This document shows positions 16,395 through 25,740 of a stretch of 64,000 bases of DNA, one piece after another; positions within the stretch are counted from its first letter, which is position 1; the number at the start of each line of letters is the position of its first letter. The notes beneath the pieces were generated by a model, which was not told where the DNA came from, did no database searches, and saw nothing but the letters and a program-made list of their open reading frames with translations. A program made the position numbers and the translations under genes. The DNA is from Aeoliella sp052161615 (GTDB taxonomy: Bacteria > Planctomycetota > Planctomycetia > Pirellulales > Lacipirellulaceae), in NCBI RefSeq assembly GCF_052161615.1, contig NZ_CP197417.1, positions 4,712,001-4,776,000 on the forward strand, in the 5' to 3' direction.

Positions 16395-16454
16395 AGCCGT
16401 TTTGGCGCTAGCCACGGTTGCATCAAAAGAACCGTGGCGAGCGCCAAAACGGCT
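16395..16454. repeat. Long hairpin repeat D, copy 1
   Basis: Two 25-base arms with one mismatch, separated by 10 bases, containing GCCGTTTTGGCGCTAGCCAC. A near-identical element with perfect 27-base arms is at 38905-38969 in the other part of the window. It lies between rdgB and the M20 gene and could fold in RNA or DNA. Confidence 0.8.
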
Positions 16455-16535
16455 GATTCGATATCTCGCGAAGCGCCCGCCCGTGCGCTAGAATGGTGGC
16501 GTGAGCTTCCACTGTCCCCGCCATCGAGAACCATC

Positions 16536-17852
16536 ATGAAGCTGCTCGCCTGCTGTGCTCCGCTACTCTTCTGTGTTGCCACCGCGATGGCCGACGACTC
16601 CACCAAGCGGGGCGACGAAATCGCGAAGGCTTGGGCCGCGCAGCACACGGCTGAGATCGTCGAACTCTACAAAGAATTGCACCAAGCTCCAGAACTCTCA
16701 TTCGAAGAAAAGGAAACCGCCGCGCGGATGGCCAAGGAACTTCGCGCGCTGGGGGCCGAGGTGCGAACCGACATTGGCGGGCATGGCGTGATTGGCATCT
16801 TGCGCAATGGCGAGGGGAACACCTTGATGCTCCGAGCCGACATGGACGCCCTGCCCGTCGCCGAGGAAACCGGGGTGCCGTACGCGTCAAAGGTCGTCAC
16901 CACCAACGAGCGTGGCCAATCGGTCGGCGTGATGCACGCCTGTGGGCACGACATTCACATGTCGAACATGGTTGGCGTCGCGCGGATGCTTGCCGAGAAC
17001 AAGGATGCCTGGCAAGGCACCGCGATCTTCCTGATGCAGCCCGCCGAGGAACGCGGGGCCGGAGCCAAGGCGATGCTCGACGACGGGCTGCTCACCATGT
17101 TTCCCCGTCCCGACTACGCGGTGGCCGTTCACGTGGCGGCCGACCTCGAAGCGGGCAAGGTCGGCTACTGCCCCGGCTACGCGTGTGCCAACGTCGATAG
17201 CGTGGACATCCTGGTCAAAGGCCGCGGCGGGCACGGGGCGTATCCCGAGACGACCGTCGACCCCGTGGTGATCGCCGCCAAGTTGGTGCTCGACTTGCAA
17301 ACCATCGTGAGCCGCGAGATTCGGCCCAACGACCCCGCCGTGATCACGGTGGGCGCCATCCAAGGTGGCACTAAGCACAACGTGATCGGCGACGAGTGCA
17401 AGCTGCAACTCACCGTCCGCAGCTACTCGCCCGAAGTGCGGGCGAAGCTCGCCGAAGCGATCATTCGCAAGGCGAAGGCAGCCGCGATGAGCGCCGGTGC
17501 CCCCGAGCCCGAGATCGATATCTCCGAGGGAACCCCCTCGATGTACAACGATCCTGAGCTCACCCAGCGAGTGGCCGCGATCGCTACGCGCGTGGTTGGG
17601 GCCGAGCGAGTCGAAAAAACCGACCCCACGATGGGTGGCGAGGACTTCAGCCGCTACGGCCTCGTCGGCCTGCCGATCTCGATGTTCAAAGTCGGCACCG
17701 TGAGCGCGGAACGGATGAAGGAGTTCAAAGACGCAAACACCCCAGCCCCGTCACTCCACTCACCCTTGTTCTACCCGGAACCCGAGAAGACGCTGGAGAC
17801 ATCGCTAAGCACGACGGGGGCAGTGGCGCTGGAGCTACTCAGTAAGCCGTGA
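16536..17852 (+). CDS. Exported M20 family amidohydrolase / peptidase
   Basis: 438 residues from the ATG at 16536. A short signal peptide (LLACCAPLLFCVATAMA-DD) points to the periplasm. Family landmarks are LHQAPELSFEE, LRADMDALPVAEETGVPYAS, the metal site MHACGHDIHMS, and PAEERGAGAKAML with the catalytic Glu pair; HGAYPE and GGEDFSRY follow. It fits the N-acyl-amino-acid / aminoacylase branch (AmhX, HipO-like) that cleaves amide-linked acyl or amino groups. The exact substrate is not readable. Confidence 0.9.
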   Translation: MKLLACCAPLLFCVATAMADDSTKRGDEIAKAWAAQHTAEIVELYKELHQAPELSFEEKETAARMAKELRALGAEVRTDIGGHGVIGILRNGEGNTLMLRADMDALPVAEETGVPYASKVVTTNERGQSVGVMHACGHDIHMSNMVGVARMLAENKDAWQGTAIFLMQPAEERGAGAKAMLDDGLLTMFPRPDYAVAVHVAADLEAGKVGYCPGYACANVDSVDILVKGRGGHGAYPETTVDPVVIAAKLVLDLQTIVSREIRPNDPAVITVGAIQGGTKHNVIGDECKLQLTVRSYSPEVRAKLAEAIIRKAKAAAMSAGAPEPEIDISEGTPSMYNDPELTQRVAAIATRVVGAERVEKTDPTMGGEDFSRYGLVGLPISMFKVGTVSAERMKEFKDANTPAPSLHSPLFYPEPEKTLETSLSTTGAVALELLSKP

Positions 17853-17878
17853 AGCACCTATCCTTCAAGAGGGCATGT

Positions 17879-17973
17879 GAGCCGGGTCGTCCCCGACCCC
17901 GGACGTTCTGACCTTCGAGCAGTGGAAGGATTTCGAGCAGTTCAAACATCCGGGGTCGGGGACGACCCGGCTC
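17879..17973. repeat. Inverted repeat with perfect 25-bp arms
   Basis: Arms at 17879-17903 and 17949-17973 are exact reverse complements (GAGCCGGGTCGTCCCCGACC and on), separated by 45 bp. It fills the convergent gap between the M20 gene and the lipoprotein gene, where no gene is seen. It may act as a terminator for both, but has no T-tract. Confidence 0.85.
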
Positions 17974-17994
17974 GCTCCGGAAGTAGAGGGCCCC

Positions 17995-18498
17995 TTACTT
18001 CTCCGCCGCGTCGCGATCCGCTAGCGCTTTGTCGACGCGGGCTTGTTGCTTAGCGATCTCCGCATCGAGCGTGGCTAGCTCGGCTTTGAACTCGTCGCTA
18101 TACATCGCCTCGATCGCACTGCGATCCATCGGCTTGCCGGCACTTTGAGAGGCGGCGGCGAGCATTTCTTCTGCCTTGGCGTCGAGGTTCTCGGCGTTGG
18201 CGATGGCGTTGTCGAGCAACTCATCGGGGTCGGCCGTGTTCAAGTCGGCGGGTGGGTTCGCTTTCACGTCACCAAGCAACTGGCCGAGCGCCGCAACGGC
18301 TGCGTCGCCACTAGGGGCGAGGGTCCCTTCGTACTCCGCCACGCGTTCGGCTCGCTTACGCTGCAATCGGTCCAGCGATTCGGCCTCGGCGTTGTAGATC
18401 ACCACGAGGTCGGCGTACGACGGGCCCGACTGTTCGGTCTGGCAACCCACCAGCGGGACGAGGGTGGCTATTGCTGCGGCGGCAAACAGGGAACGCAT
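17995..18498 (-). CDS. Lipoprotein, function unknown
   Basis: 167 residues from the ATG at 18498; the longer frame to 18588 lacks a signal. The signal peptide ends in the lipobox LVGC, giving a lipidated Cys19. The mature part is helical and acidic, with a likely coiled coil near both ends (AEAESLDRLQRKRAERVAEYE and LATLDAEIAKQQARVDKAL). No family was recognised. It lies 95 bp downstream of the oligopeptide permease genes on the same strand and could be co-transcribed. Confidence 0.7.
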   Translation of the reverse strand: MRSLFAAAAIATLVPLVGCQTEQSGPSYADLVVIYNAEAESLDRLQRKRAERVAEYEGTLAPSGDAAVAALGQLLGDVKANPPADLNTADPDELLDNAIANAENLDAKAEEMLAAASQSAGKPMDRSAIEAMYSDEFKAELATLDAEIAKQQARVDKALADRDAAEK

Positions 18499-18593
18499 GG
18501 AACACCTCGGCGACGGGAATGGAGCGAACGATGAGAACGCGGGCGATCGGTATCGCTCGATTGTCGTCCGCCAGAGTCGCCAAGGCAAGCGGT

Positions 18594-19781
18594 TTACCGG
18601 CCTTCGCGGAGCTTCGGGTCGAGGGCGTCGCGGAGGCTATCGCCGAAGAAGTTGAGGGCAAAGAGCGTCATGCCAATCGCGATGCTCGGAAACACCACCA
18701 GCCACCAGTAGGTTCGCACGGGGTTGATCACGTCGAGTCCCTCGCTCGCCAGCATACCCCACGAAACGTCGGGCGACTCGACGCCAAGCCCCAGGAACGA
18801 CAGGAACGCTTCGAACAGCATCACGCGGGGGATCGTCAGCGTCAGGTACACGATCACCACGCTCATCACGTTGGGAACCACGTGCCATTTGATGATCCGC
18901 CACTGGCTGGCCCCTTGGGCGCGGGCCGCCTCGACGAACAGTTCTTTCTTGAGCGACAGCACCTGCCCCCGCACCACGCGGGCCATGGTGAGCCAGTAGA
19001 TGGCTCCCACGACCAGATAGAAAATGGTGATGCGATCGATGCCGTACTCGGCGAGCTGCTTTTTGGTTTGCTCCTCGCCGAGGATCGTCAGCAGGAAGAT
19101 CACGACAAAGATAAACGGAACCGAGTACAGCACGTCGACGAATCGCATCATCACCGCGTCAACGGTGCCGCCAAAGTAGCCCGAGATCGCACCGTAGCTC
19201 ACACCAATCACCAATGACACGAGCGTCGCGACGATGCTGACGATGATCGAAACCCGCGCCCCCCAGAAAATGCGAGCGAGCACGTCCCGCCCCAAACTAT
19301 CGCGGCCACAAATGGAGGGGATCGACCATTCGCCAAACAGGCTAATCCGCACGCGGGTCATCCAGCGACTCAAGGGACCCATGTCGGTGAAGCCCGCCGC
19401 ACGATACGGACGCTGACGGACGTCGTGGATCGAGTCGTTCAGTTGCTTGAGCGCGTCGGCGTCTTCGGCGGGGATATCCTTCCGCGTGGCGGCGAGCGAG
19501 GCGGCTTTCTCGTTCGCCTCGCGAATTTGGTCGAGCGTCAGGGTCAAATCGTCGGTCGGATCGTGCGTGAATTGTGGCGGCGCGAAGTCGCGAGTCGTTA
19601 CCGTTTTGTCGGATGGCTGCAATGGCAACAGCGGCGTCAGAAACGCCCCCAAGGCCACCAGCACCAGCACCGACAGGCAAGTCACCGCCAATCGATTCCG
19701 GCGCAGCTTGTCCCACGCATCGCTCCACAGCGACTTTCCAATGCGGGGGGTTTCAGGTTTAGGACCGGTGGATGGGATCAA
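18594..19781 (-). CDS. Oligopeptide/dipeptide ABC transporter permease (OppC/DppC type)
   Basis: 395 residues, longer than the usual 300 because of a periplasmic insert (about residues 60-145) after the first transmembrane helix. The C-terminal part has five or six helices, and the ABC-permease coupling motif EAARAQGASQWRIIKWHVVPN. The segment SICGRDSLGRDVLARIFWGARVS is typical of OppC. It works with the OppB-like permease and the binding protein encoded just upstream. No ATPase gene is in the run. Confidence 0.92.
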   Translation of the reverse strand: MIPSTGPKPETPRIGKSLWSDAWDKLRRNRLAVTCLSVLVLVALGAFLTPLLPLQPSDKTVTTRDFAPPQFTHDPTDDLTLTLDQIREANEKAASLAATRKDIPAEDADALKQLNDSIHDVRQRPYRAAGFTDMGPLSRWMTRVRISLFGEWSIPSICGRDSLGRDVLARIFWGARVSIIVSIVATLVSLVIGVSYGAISGYFGGTVDAVMMRFVDVLYSVPFIFVVIFLLTILGEEQTKKQLAEYGIDRITIFYLVVGAIYWLTMARVVRGQVLSLKKELFVEAARAQGASQWRIIKWHVVPNVMSVVIVYLTLTIPRVMLFEAFLSFLGLGVESPDVSWGMLASEGLDVINPVRTYWWLVVFPSIAIGMTLFALNFFGDSLRDALDPKLREGR

Positions 19782-19838
19782 GGTTCAATTATCAATGGTC
19801 AAGGTTCAATCTTCACAGCTCATAGCTCATAGCTCCCA

Positions 19839-20762
19839 TCAAACGTCTTTCCAGCTCACCCGCGGATCGAGCCACGTGTACGCCGCGTCGACCAGGGTGT
19901 TCATGGTGAAGAGCAAGATGGTGTAGAGGACAACGATGCCCATCGCCATCGGGGTATCGTTATCGATTGCCGATTGGACGAACGAGTAGCCGATACCGGG
20001 AATGGCGAAGACTTTCTCGATCACCAGCGAACCGGTGATGATGCCGGCGACCGCGGGGCCGAGGAACGACACCACGGGGATGATCGCCGTCGGCAGGGCG
20101 TGCTTCATGATCACGGCGACGCGCGAAAGTCCCTTGGCTCGCGCGGTGCGAATGTAGTCCTGCGACAACACGTCCAGCATGCCGGTACGGGCGATGCGGG
20201 CGATGTAGCCGGCATACGGCGCCCCCAGGCAAAACGCGGGCAGAATCAGGTACTTCGGACTCCCCCAACCCGCCGGCGGCAAGAGCGGTATGAGGAACGA
20301 GAACAACAGAATCGCAAAGCCCGCGATCACGAAGTTCGGCAGCGCAATGCCGACCGTCGCCAGCGACATCAAACCGAAGTCGGCCACCGAACCACGCCGT
20401 GCCGCCGATACCACGCCCGCCAATAAACCGACGACCGACGCCCAAGCGAGCGCCGCAAGTCCGAGCGCCGCTGACACAGGCCAGCACAGCGATACCAGCT
20501 CGTTGACCGTGAAGTCCACCTGCTTGGTCGACACGCCCAGGTCGCCGCGTAGTAGGTTCGACAGATCGAGCCAATACCGCACGTACGCCGGCTTATCGAG
20601 GTTGTAGTGGCGGCGAAGGTTCGCCTCGATCTCAGGGGGCAAGCTCCGTTCGCGCGTGAAGGGCGAGCCAGGCGATGCGTTCGCCAGGATCCACGTGACG
20701 GTGAACACCAGCCACACGGTGAAAATCAGCCAGAGAAATCGCTTCGCAAAATAGGCGATCAC
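19839..20762 (-). CDS. Oligopeptide/dipeptide ABC transporter permease (OppB/DppB type)
   Basis: 307 residues, six transmembrane helices, typical OppB length. The EAA-type coupling loop reads YIRTARAKGLSRVAVIMKHALPTAI. N-terminal IAYFAKRFLWLIFTVWLVFTVTWILA and PGSPF are family landmarks. The ATG overlaps the stop of the binding-protein gene (20759-20762), so the two are translationally coupled. The next permease follows after 57 bp. Confidence 0.93.
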   Translation of the reverse strand: MIAYFAKRFLWLIFTVWLVFTVTWILANASPGSPFTRERSLPPEIEANLRRHYNLDKPAYVRYWLDLSNLLRGDLGVSTKQVDFTVNELVSLCWPVSAALGLAALAWASVVGLLAGVVSAARRGSVADFGLMSLATVGIALPNFVIAGFAILLFSFLIPLLPPAGWGSPKYLILPAFCLGAPYAGYIARIARTGMLDVLSQDYIRTARAKGLSRVAVIMKHALPTAIIPVVSFLGPAVAGIITGSLVIEKVFAIPGIGYSFVQSAIDNDTPMAMGIVVLYTILLFTMNTLVDAAYTWLDPRVSWKDV

Positions 20763-22681
20763 GGGGTCGCCTCCTGCATGAACTCATTCGGCGAGTCGGA
20801 GTCGCGATCGATCGACAACATGTGCAGCGGATGGATGTCTTGCAGGTTGTTGTAGAACCCGCGGACGTGTGGCTTCACCATGTTGCGAGAGTAGTAGTAA
20901 TAGATTGGCACAATCGGCCCCTCGGCCATCAGAATCACCTCGGCACGATGGAGCAGTTCCGAGCGTTTCTGCTCGTCGGCTTCGCTCTCGGCTTCCTTGA
21001 TCAGCTTGTCGTACTCGGCGTTCGCCCAGTTGGTTTGGTTGTTCTCGTTATCGCTGACGTAGAGATCGAGAAACGTGTTGGCGTCGTTGTAGTCGGCAAT
21101 CCACGCTTGCCGGCCGACGTCGTACTTCGACATCCGCAAGCGATCCTGATAGGCGGGCCACGCTTCGTTTCGCAGCGTTACCGCAATGCCCAGCTCGCGC
21201 TGCCACTGCTTGCGAACGAGTTCAGCAACCGCGGTGTGTGCCTCGTGGGTGTTGTACAGAATCTCCAGCGACGGAAATCCACTCCCCCCCGGATAGCCCG
21301 CCTCGGCCAGCAGCTTTCGAGCTTTCTCCGGATCGGCGGGCGGCTGCGTCGCCGGAGTGTAGCCAATCACGCCCGGCGGGACCAAGCTGTTCGCGGGCTC
21401 CTGTGGTCCGCGAACCGCCGTGCGAATGATCTCGTCGCGGTCCAGCGCGAGTGACAAGGCTTGCCGTACCCGATTGTCCGCCAGCGGTCCTCGCTTGACG
21501 TTCAGCTTGTAGTAATAGGTACCAAGCTGCGGGGCGGGCATGAAATCGTCGCGTGGCGGATCGCTCTCCATCAGCTCGCGGATTAGATTCGTCGGCGGCT
21601 CGGGAATCCAATCCACATCCCCCAGCATGTACATGTTGAGCGACGTGGTACCCTTCTCAACGCACAGGGCGTCGATCGTCTCGAGCGCGATGTTGTCTTT
21701 GTTCCAGTAGTTTTCGTTCTTCACCAGCCGCACGCGATCGCGGGGCCGGCGGAAGCCAATACGGTACGGGCCGTTGGTCACGATGTTCTCGGGCCGGGTC
21801 CAATCGGGTGCCCCGTACTTTTCGAGGCAACCGCGATGCACCGGGAACAACGGGTAGAACCCCATCAGTTGCAACCAAAACGGCGTGGGGTTTTCGAGTT
21901 CCATCTCCAGCGTGTGATCGTCCACCACGCGGATGCCGACTTCGTCGAAGTCAAACGTCACGAGCCGGCATGGTTTGGTCCCCTCAGGAATCTTGTCGAT
22001 CCCCGGCCGGCCGACGACGTAGCATTCTTCCTTACCATCCACGTCGACGTAGTACCGCTGCGTGATCTTGTCGCGCTCTTTTGGATCCTTGGGCATCTTC
22101 TCGGGATCCTTGCGGATCAGTTTGCCCTTGATCAGCTTGCCGATCTTCGTCTCGTGCTCGCCCGGTTCGAGATTCAGCTCGACCTCCACCGAGTCGCCCG
22201 GCTCCAAGTACGTCCCCGCGGCATTGAACTTCTTACCATTCACCAGGTACCACCCCTGCTTGGCGTACTCGGCCGCGGTGATGGGGCTCAAGAATCGCCG
22301 CATCGAGTAGTGGTAGTCTTCAGCGGTCACCGGATCGCCATTCGACCACTTGGCGTCTTTGCGGATGTGGAACGTGTAGGTCTTCTCGTCGTCCGAGATG
22401 TCCCAGCTTTCCGCCGCGCCAGGCCACGCTTCGGGTCCACCGGTGATCGGCATGCGATCGTCCGCCGAGAGCGAGACGAGCCCTTCGAACAGCGAGTTGA
22501 TCACCCGTCCCTCGGGCTGGCCGCTCACCAGCGCAGGGTCGACCGTTTTGATTTCGGTCTGGTTGTTGAACGTGAAGTCGGCCGGGGGGAGTCGCCCCGC
22601 GGACATCGACCACACCACGCCACCCACCAGTAGCAAGAGGACTACGGCGGCGGGAAGGATTCTACGAAAGCTCATCGACAC
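20759..22681 (-). CDS. Extracellular oligopeptide-binding protein (OppA/DppA type)
   Basis: 640 residues, longer than the usual 540. A signal-anchor N-terminus (ILPAAVVLLLLVGGVVWSM) has no lipobox, so it is likely membrane-anchored or secreted. Landmarks are EIKTVDPALVSGQPEGRVINSLFEGL, DDEKTYTFHIRKDAKWSNGDPVTAEDYHYSMRR, and NPPF-like FWLQLMGFYPLFPVHR; an insert (about residues 150-230) interrupts the first lobe. First gene of the importer operon. It captures peptides for the two permeases. Confidence 0.92.
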   Translation of the reverse strand: MSMSFRRILPAAVVLLLLVGGVVWSMSAGRLPPADFTFNNQTEIKTVDPALVSGQPEGRVINSLFEGLVSLSADDRMPITGGPEAWPGAAESWDISDDEKTYTFHIRKDAKWSNGDPVTAEDYHYSMRRFLSPITAAEYAKQGWYLVNGKKFNAAGTYLEPGDSVEVELNLEPGEHETKIGKLIKGKLIRKDPEKMPKDPKERDKITQRYYVDVDGKEECYVVGRPGIDKIPEGTKPCRLVTFDFDEVGIRVVDDHTLEMELENPTPFWLQLMGFYPLFPVHRGCLEKYGAPDWTRPENIVTNGPYRIGFRRPRDRVRLVKNENYWNKDNIALETIDALCVEKGTTSLNMYMLGDVDWIPEPPTNLIRELMESDPPRDDFMPAPQLGTYYYKLNVKRGPLADNRVRQALSLALDRDEIIRTAVRGPQEPANSLVPPGVIGYTPATQPPADPEKARKLLAEAGYPGGSGFPSLEILYNTHEAHTAVAELVRKQWQRELGIAVTLRNEAWPAYQDRLRMSKYDVGRQAWIADYNDANTFLDLYVSDNENNQTNWANAEYDKLIKEAESEADEQKRSELLHRAEVILMAEGPIVPIYYYYSRNMVKPHVRGFYNNLQDIHPLHMLSIDRDSDSPNEFMQEATP

Positions 22682-22807
22682 GCGCGGGATGAATGGCGGA
22701 TGGCACCTGTACCTGATAGCTTAAGCGGTTGCTCCGCCGATTCCAACCGGTTTCGCAGGAAGCCCTGCCCATTTTCACGACAACTGCTGTGGTCCGCAAC
22801 AACCGCG

Positions 22808-23308
22808 ATGCCCAAGTTCGAACACCTGCGTCACAAAGCCCCCCGCCAGCTCACCCAACCACGCGGTCTGCTGCTGGCCTGCGCACCGCTGCGGTCGAAC
22901 GTCAATCTGTCGCGCATCGCAAGGGCCGCCGGGTGCTGTGGGGTGGAGCGGATCGTTTGTGCGGGCAAGGCAAAGCTTGACCCCAAGATCGCGCGCGACG
23001 CCTGCGAGAGCATCCAGCTCGAATCGCACCGGTCGCTCGCCCCCGTGCTGAAGAAACTCAAGGCCGAGGGCTACACGCTGGTGGGGCTCGAACAAACCAC
23101 CAACTCGTCCGACCTGCACCACTACCAATTCGACCGCCGCACGGTGCTGGTCATCGGCAACGAACGCCAAGGCCTGACCGAAGATCTGCTGGCGGAGCTC
23201 GACGCCGTGATCGAAATCCCCGTCTGGGGCATGCCCTACAGCTACAACGTCGCCACGGCGACGGTGATGGCCATGTACGAATACTGCCGGCAGTATCCGG
23301 AGGGTTAG
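22808..23308 (+). CDS. SpoU/TrmH family RNA 2'-O-methyltransferase
   Basis: 166 residues from the ATG at 22808, the short form without the N-terminal substrate domain. SPOUT knot motifs are present: LRSNVNLSRIARAAGCCGVERIV (motif 1), VLVIGNERQGLTEDLL (motif 2) and IPVWGMPYSYNVATATVMAMYEY (motif 3; the usual MxGxxxSLNVxxA is altered to GMPYSYNVATA). It should transfer a methyl group from SAM to a ribose in tRNA or rRNA. The exact RNA is unknown. Confidence 0.88.
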   Translation: MPKFEHLRHKAPRQLTQPRGLLLACAPLRSNVNLSRIARAAGCCGVERIVCAGKAKLDPKIARDACESIQLESHRSLAPVLKKLKAEGYTLVGLEQTTNSSDLHHYQFDRRTVLVIGNERQGLTEDLLAELDAVIEIPVWGMPYSYNVATATVMAMYEYCRQYPEG

Positions 23309-23434
23309 CAATATCTCCCAGGGTAAAAAGTGATGGAACTTTCCCCCATCCAACCTCGTCTCAATAGGAAATCCATAGCGGGCCCGCCACGCGGGCCGCG
23401 AACCAATGATGCTCAACCAACTCCAGGATCTCCA

Positions 23435-24295
23435 ATGAATCGCGCGCTCTCTCTTCTCCTGGCTCTCCTACTCGTCGTCGGCTGCGGCGTCGAATCCGAG
23501 TACGAGGCCGCCACAGTCATGCCAGCTCCTGCCCCAGCATCGCCTGCCAGTGACATGAACTATGTCTATGCCCTCAAGAGTGAGAACTCCGCAGGCCAAG
23601 CCGCGTCCGAGACGCCCCCGGTGGCCGATAACCGAAAGATCATCTACACCGCCTCGCTGGCGGTGGTGGTCGAGGACTTCAGTGGCGTCGAGCAGTCCAT
23701 CAACGAGCTCGTCAAAAAGTACGGTGGGTTCGTCGCCAGTGCGAACGTCTCGCTGAATCAAGGAAGCGAGCGTTCCGGCACTTGGGTACTTCGCGTGCCG
23801 GTGGCAACTTTCGAAGACTTCCTCAACGCCTCTGGGAACCTGGGCGTCCCCGAACGTCGCGAACAGAACGGTCAGGACGTGACCGAAGAGTACGTCGACC
23901 TCGAAGCCCGCATTCGCAGCAAGAAACAACTCGAAGAGCGGATCCTCGAACTGCTTGCCGACAACAAAGGCGAGATCAAGGACGTGATCGAAGTCGAGCG
24001 CGAGCTCTCCCGCGTGCGGACCGAGATCGAACAAATGGAAGGCCGCCTTCGTTACCTGGCCGACCGTACCGAGCTGACCACCGTCACCCTGATGGTTCGC
24101 GAAGAGAAGGAATACCAACCACCCCAAGCCCCCGGCCTCGGCAGCCAAATCGCCGCCACGTGGAACAACTCCACCACCGGCATCTGGTCGCTCGGCAAGG
24201 GCATCGTGCTCGTCGCGGTCGCCGCGCTTCCTTGGCTACTGCTCGTCGGAGTTGTCGTTGGGCCGGTATGGGCCTGGCGTAAGCGGTCGGAATAG
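23435..24295 (+). CDS. DUF4349 family lipoprotein
   Basis: 286 residues. The signal peptide ends in the lipobox VVGC. The mature part has the DUF4349 pattern: IIYTASLAVVVEDFSGVEQSINELVKKYGGFV, then VPVATFEDFLNASGNLG and QDVTEEYVDLEARIRSKKQLEERI, a coiled coil, and TELTTVTLMVREE. A C-terminal transmembrane helix (VLVAVAALPWLLLVGVVVGPVWAW) ends in a basic tail. Members are membrane-anchored and of unknown function. The gene follows the SpoU gene after about 126 bp. Confidence 0.88.
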   Translation: MNRALSLLLALLLVVGCGVESEYEAATVMPAPAPASPASDMNYVYALKSENSAGQAASETPPVADNRKIIYTASLAVVVEDFSGVEQSINELVKKYGGFVASANVSLNQGSERSGTWVLRVPVATFEDFLNASGNLGVPERREQNGQDVTEEYVDLEARIRSKKQLEERILELLADNKGEIKDVIEVERELSRVRTEIEQMEGRLRYLADRTELTTVTLMVREEKEYQPPQAPGLGSQIAATWNNSTTGIWSLGKGIVLVAVAALPWLLLVGVVVGPVWAWRKRSE

Positions 24296-24403
24296 TACCT
24301 CCATACCCGTATGGAGAAGCGGGGGGCAACGCTGGGCCAAACGGTGACGTTTCACCAATGAGATTCCGTTCCCAATGGCTTAACCATACGGAGTAGGGTT
24401 GTA

Positions 24404-25675
24404 CTATTGGACGCCCTGAATCTTGCCGTCCACTAGGCCTCCCGCCACCACGTCGACGAACTTCCCCTCAAGCTCCGCCGGCACTTCCACTTCCACCGGC
24501 GCGTAACGACACGCGGTGCCAATGTACCGGCCGTTGTCGAGCTTGCTCTCTACCAGCACTCTCAGCTGCATGCCTTCCAGCGATCGGAAATACTCGTCCC
24601 GCAGTTCGGCTTCGACCTCGGCCAGGCGATGCACGCGTTCTTGCTTCAAGGGCTTCGGCAACTGATCGTCGAACGACGCGGCGGGCGTTCCGCGGCGGGC
24701 ACTGAACGGGAAAATATGGATCTTCGAGAACCCGACGGCTCGCGAAACCTCGACCGTCTCCAGAAACTCCTCTTCGGTCTCGCCGGGGAAGCCGACGATG
24801 ATGTCGGTCGTGATCGCGGGGCGGTCGAGGCGCTCCTTGAGCATCGCACATCGATCGACAAACCGCTGCGCGCCCCAGCGGCGACGCATTCTACGCAGCA
24901 CGCCATCGCTCCCCGATTGCATGCTGATGTGCAGATGGGGGCAGACCTTCTCGGGATGCGCGGCCATCACGTCCATCAGCTCGCGAGTAACTTCGGTGGC
25001 CTCGATGCTCGACAGCCGAATGCGAAAGTCGCCCGGCAAGTTGGCGAGGGCTTCGACCAAGTGTGCCAGCCGCGTCCACTCGCTCTTCGGCTTCAGGCGA
25101 TTGAAGTCCACCCCGTAGTGCCCCAAGTGAATGCCGGTGAGCACCACCTCGCGATAGCCTCGATCGACCAGCCGCGCGACTTCGTCGATCACGTGCTGCA
25201 TCGGCCGGCTGGCGAGGTCGGGGCGGACGTGAGGAATGATGCAGAAGCTGCACCGCAGCAGGCAACCATCCTGCACCTTCACGTACGCGCGATGGCGAGA
25301 GCCAAACCCGCTAATCCCCGTCGGTACGTCGGTCACGCCAAACCGCCCGAGCAAATCGGGCAGCTCGCGTTTGTCGGTCAGCACCTCGGTGACGCCCGGC
25401 AGCAGCTTCACTTCCTCCGGCGCCCGCGTGGCGTAGCAACCCATCACGACGATCTTCGCCGCGGGATTCTCCCGCGCCATCCGCCGAATCACCTGCCGAC
25501 TCTTGGCATCCCCTTCGCCCGTTACGGTGCAAGTGTTAACGATGCACAGGTCGGCACCTTCGCCATCGACGGCGTCCGAATAACCAATCGAAGCCAAACC
25601 CTCGCGCAGGTACTCGGTCTCGTACTGATTGACTTTGCAACCAAGCGTGTGGGTTTTGAGCTTCATGTCGTACAA
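24404..25675 (-). CDS. mtaB: tRNA (t6A37) methylthiotransferase MtaB
   Basis: 423 residues from ATG at 25675 (an ATG three codons in is equally possible). The N-terminal MTTase domain has the three Fe-S cysteines in GCKVNQYE, NTCTVTGEGDAKSRQ and MGCYATR. The radical SAM core has CLLRCSFC. A C-terminal TRAM-like domain ends the protein. It adds a methylthio group to t6A at position 37 of tRNAs reading ANN codons. It lies downstream of the four-helix-bundle gene and clpS on the same strand. Confidence 0.94.
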   Translation of the reverse strand: MYDMKLKTHTLGCKVNQYETEYLREGLASIGYSDAVDGEGADLCIVNTCTVTGEGDAKSRQVIRRMARENPAAKIVVMGCYATRAPEEVKLLPGVTEVLTDKRELPDLLGRFGVTDVPTGISGFGSRHRAYVKVQDGCLLRCSFCIIPHVRPDLASRPMQHVIDEVARLVDRGYREVVLTGIHLGHYGVDFNRLKPKSEWTRLAHLVEALANLPGDFRIRLSSIEATEVTRELMDVMAAHPEKVCPHLHISMQSGSDGVLRRMRRRWGAQRFVDRCAMLKERLDRPAITTDIIVGFPGETEEEFLETVEVSRAVGFSKIHIFPFSARRGTPAASFDDQLPKPLKQERVHRLAEVEAELRDEYFRSLEGMQLRVLVESKLDNGRYIGTACRYAPVEVEVPAELEGKFVDVVAGGLVDGKIQGVQ

Positions 25676-25699
25676 CGGAATGGGGGTATCGCTATGCGC

Positions 25700-25735
25700 A
25701 AAGGCCGAAAGGGGAAGGCGGAAGGCGGAAGGGGA
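25700..25735 (-). repeat. Purine-rich border, left of the four-helix-bundle gene
   Basis: An AAAGG(CC)GAAAGGGGAAGGCGGAAGG-type run between mtaB and the four-helix-bundle stop codon. Its pyrimidine complement reappears at 26104-26128, so the gene is bracketed by inverted purine-rich runs. A similar run is near 39951-40022. Confidence 0.5.
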
Positions 25736-25740
25736 TGTTC

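Noticed and set aside
18593..19781. Possible hidden OppD/OppF fragment near the permease genes
   Set aside because: I found no Walker A or ABC signature (LSGGQ) in any frame around 18.5-22.8 kb.
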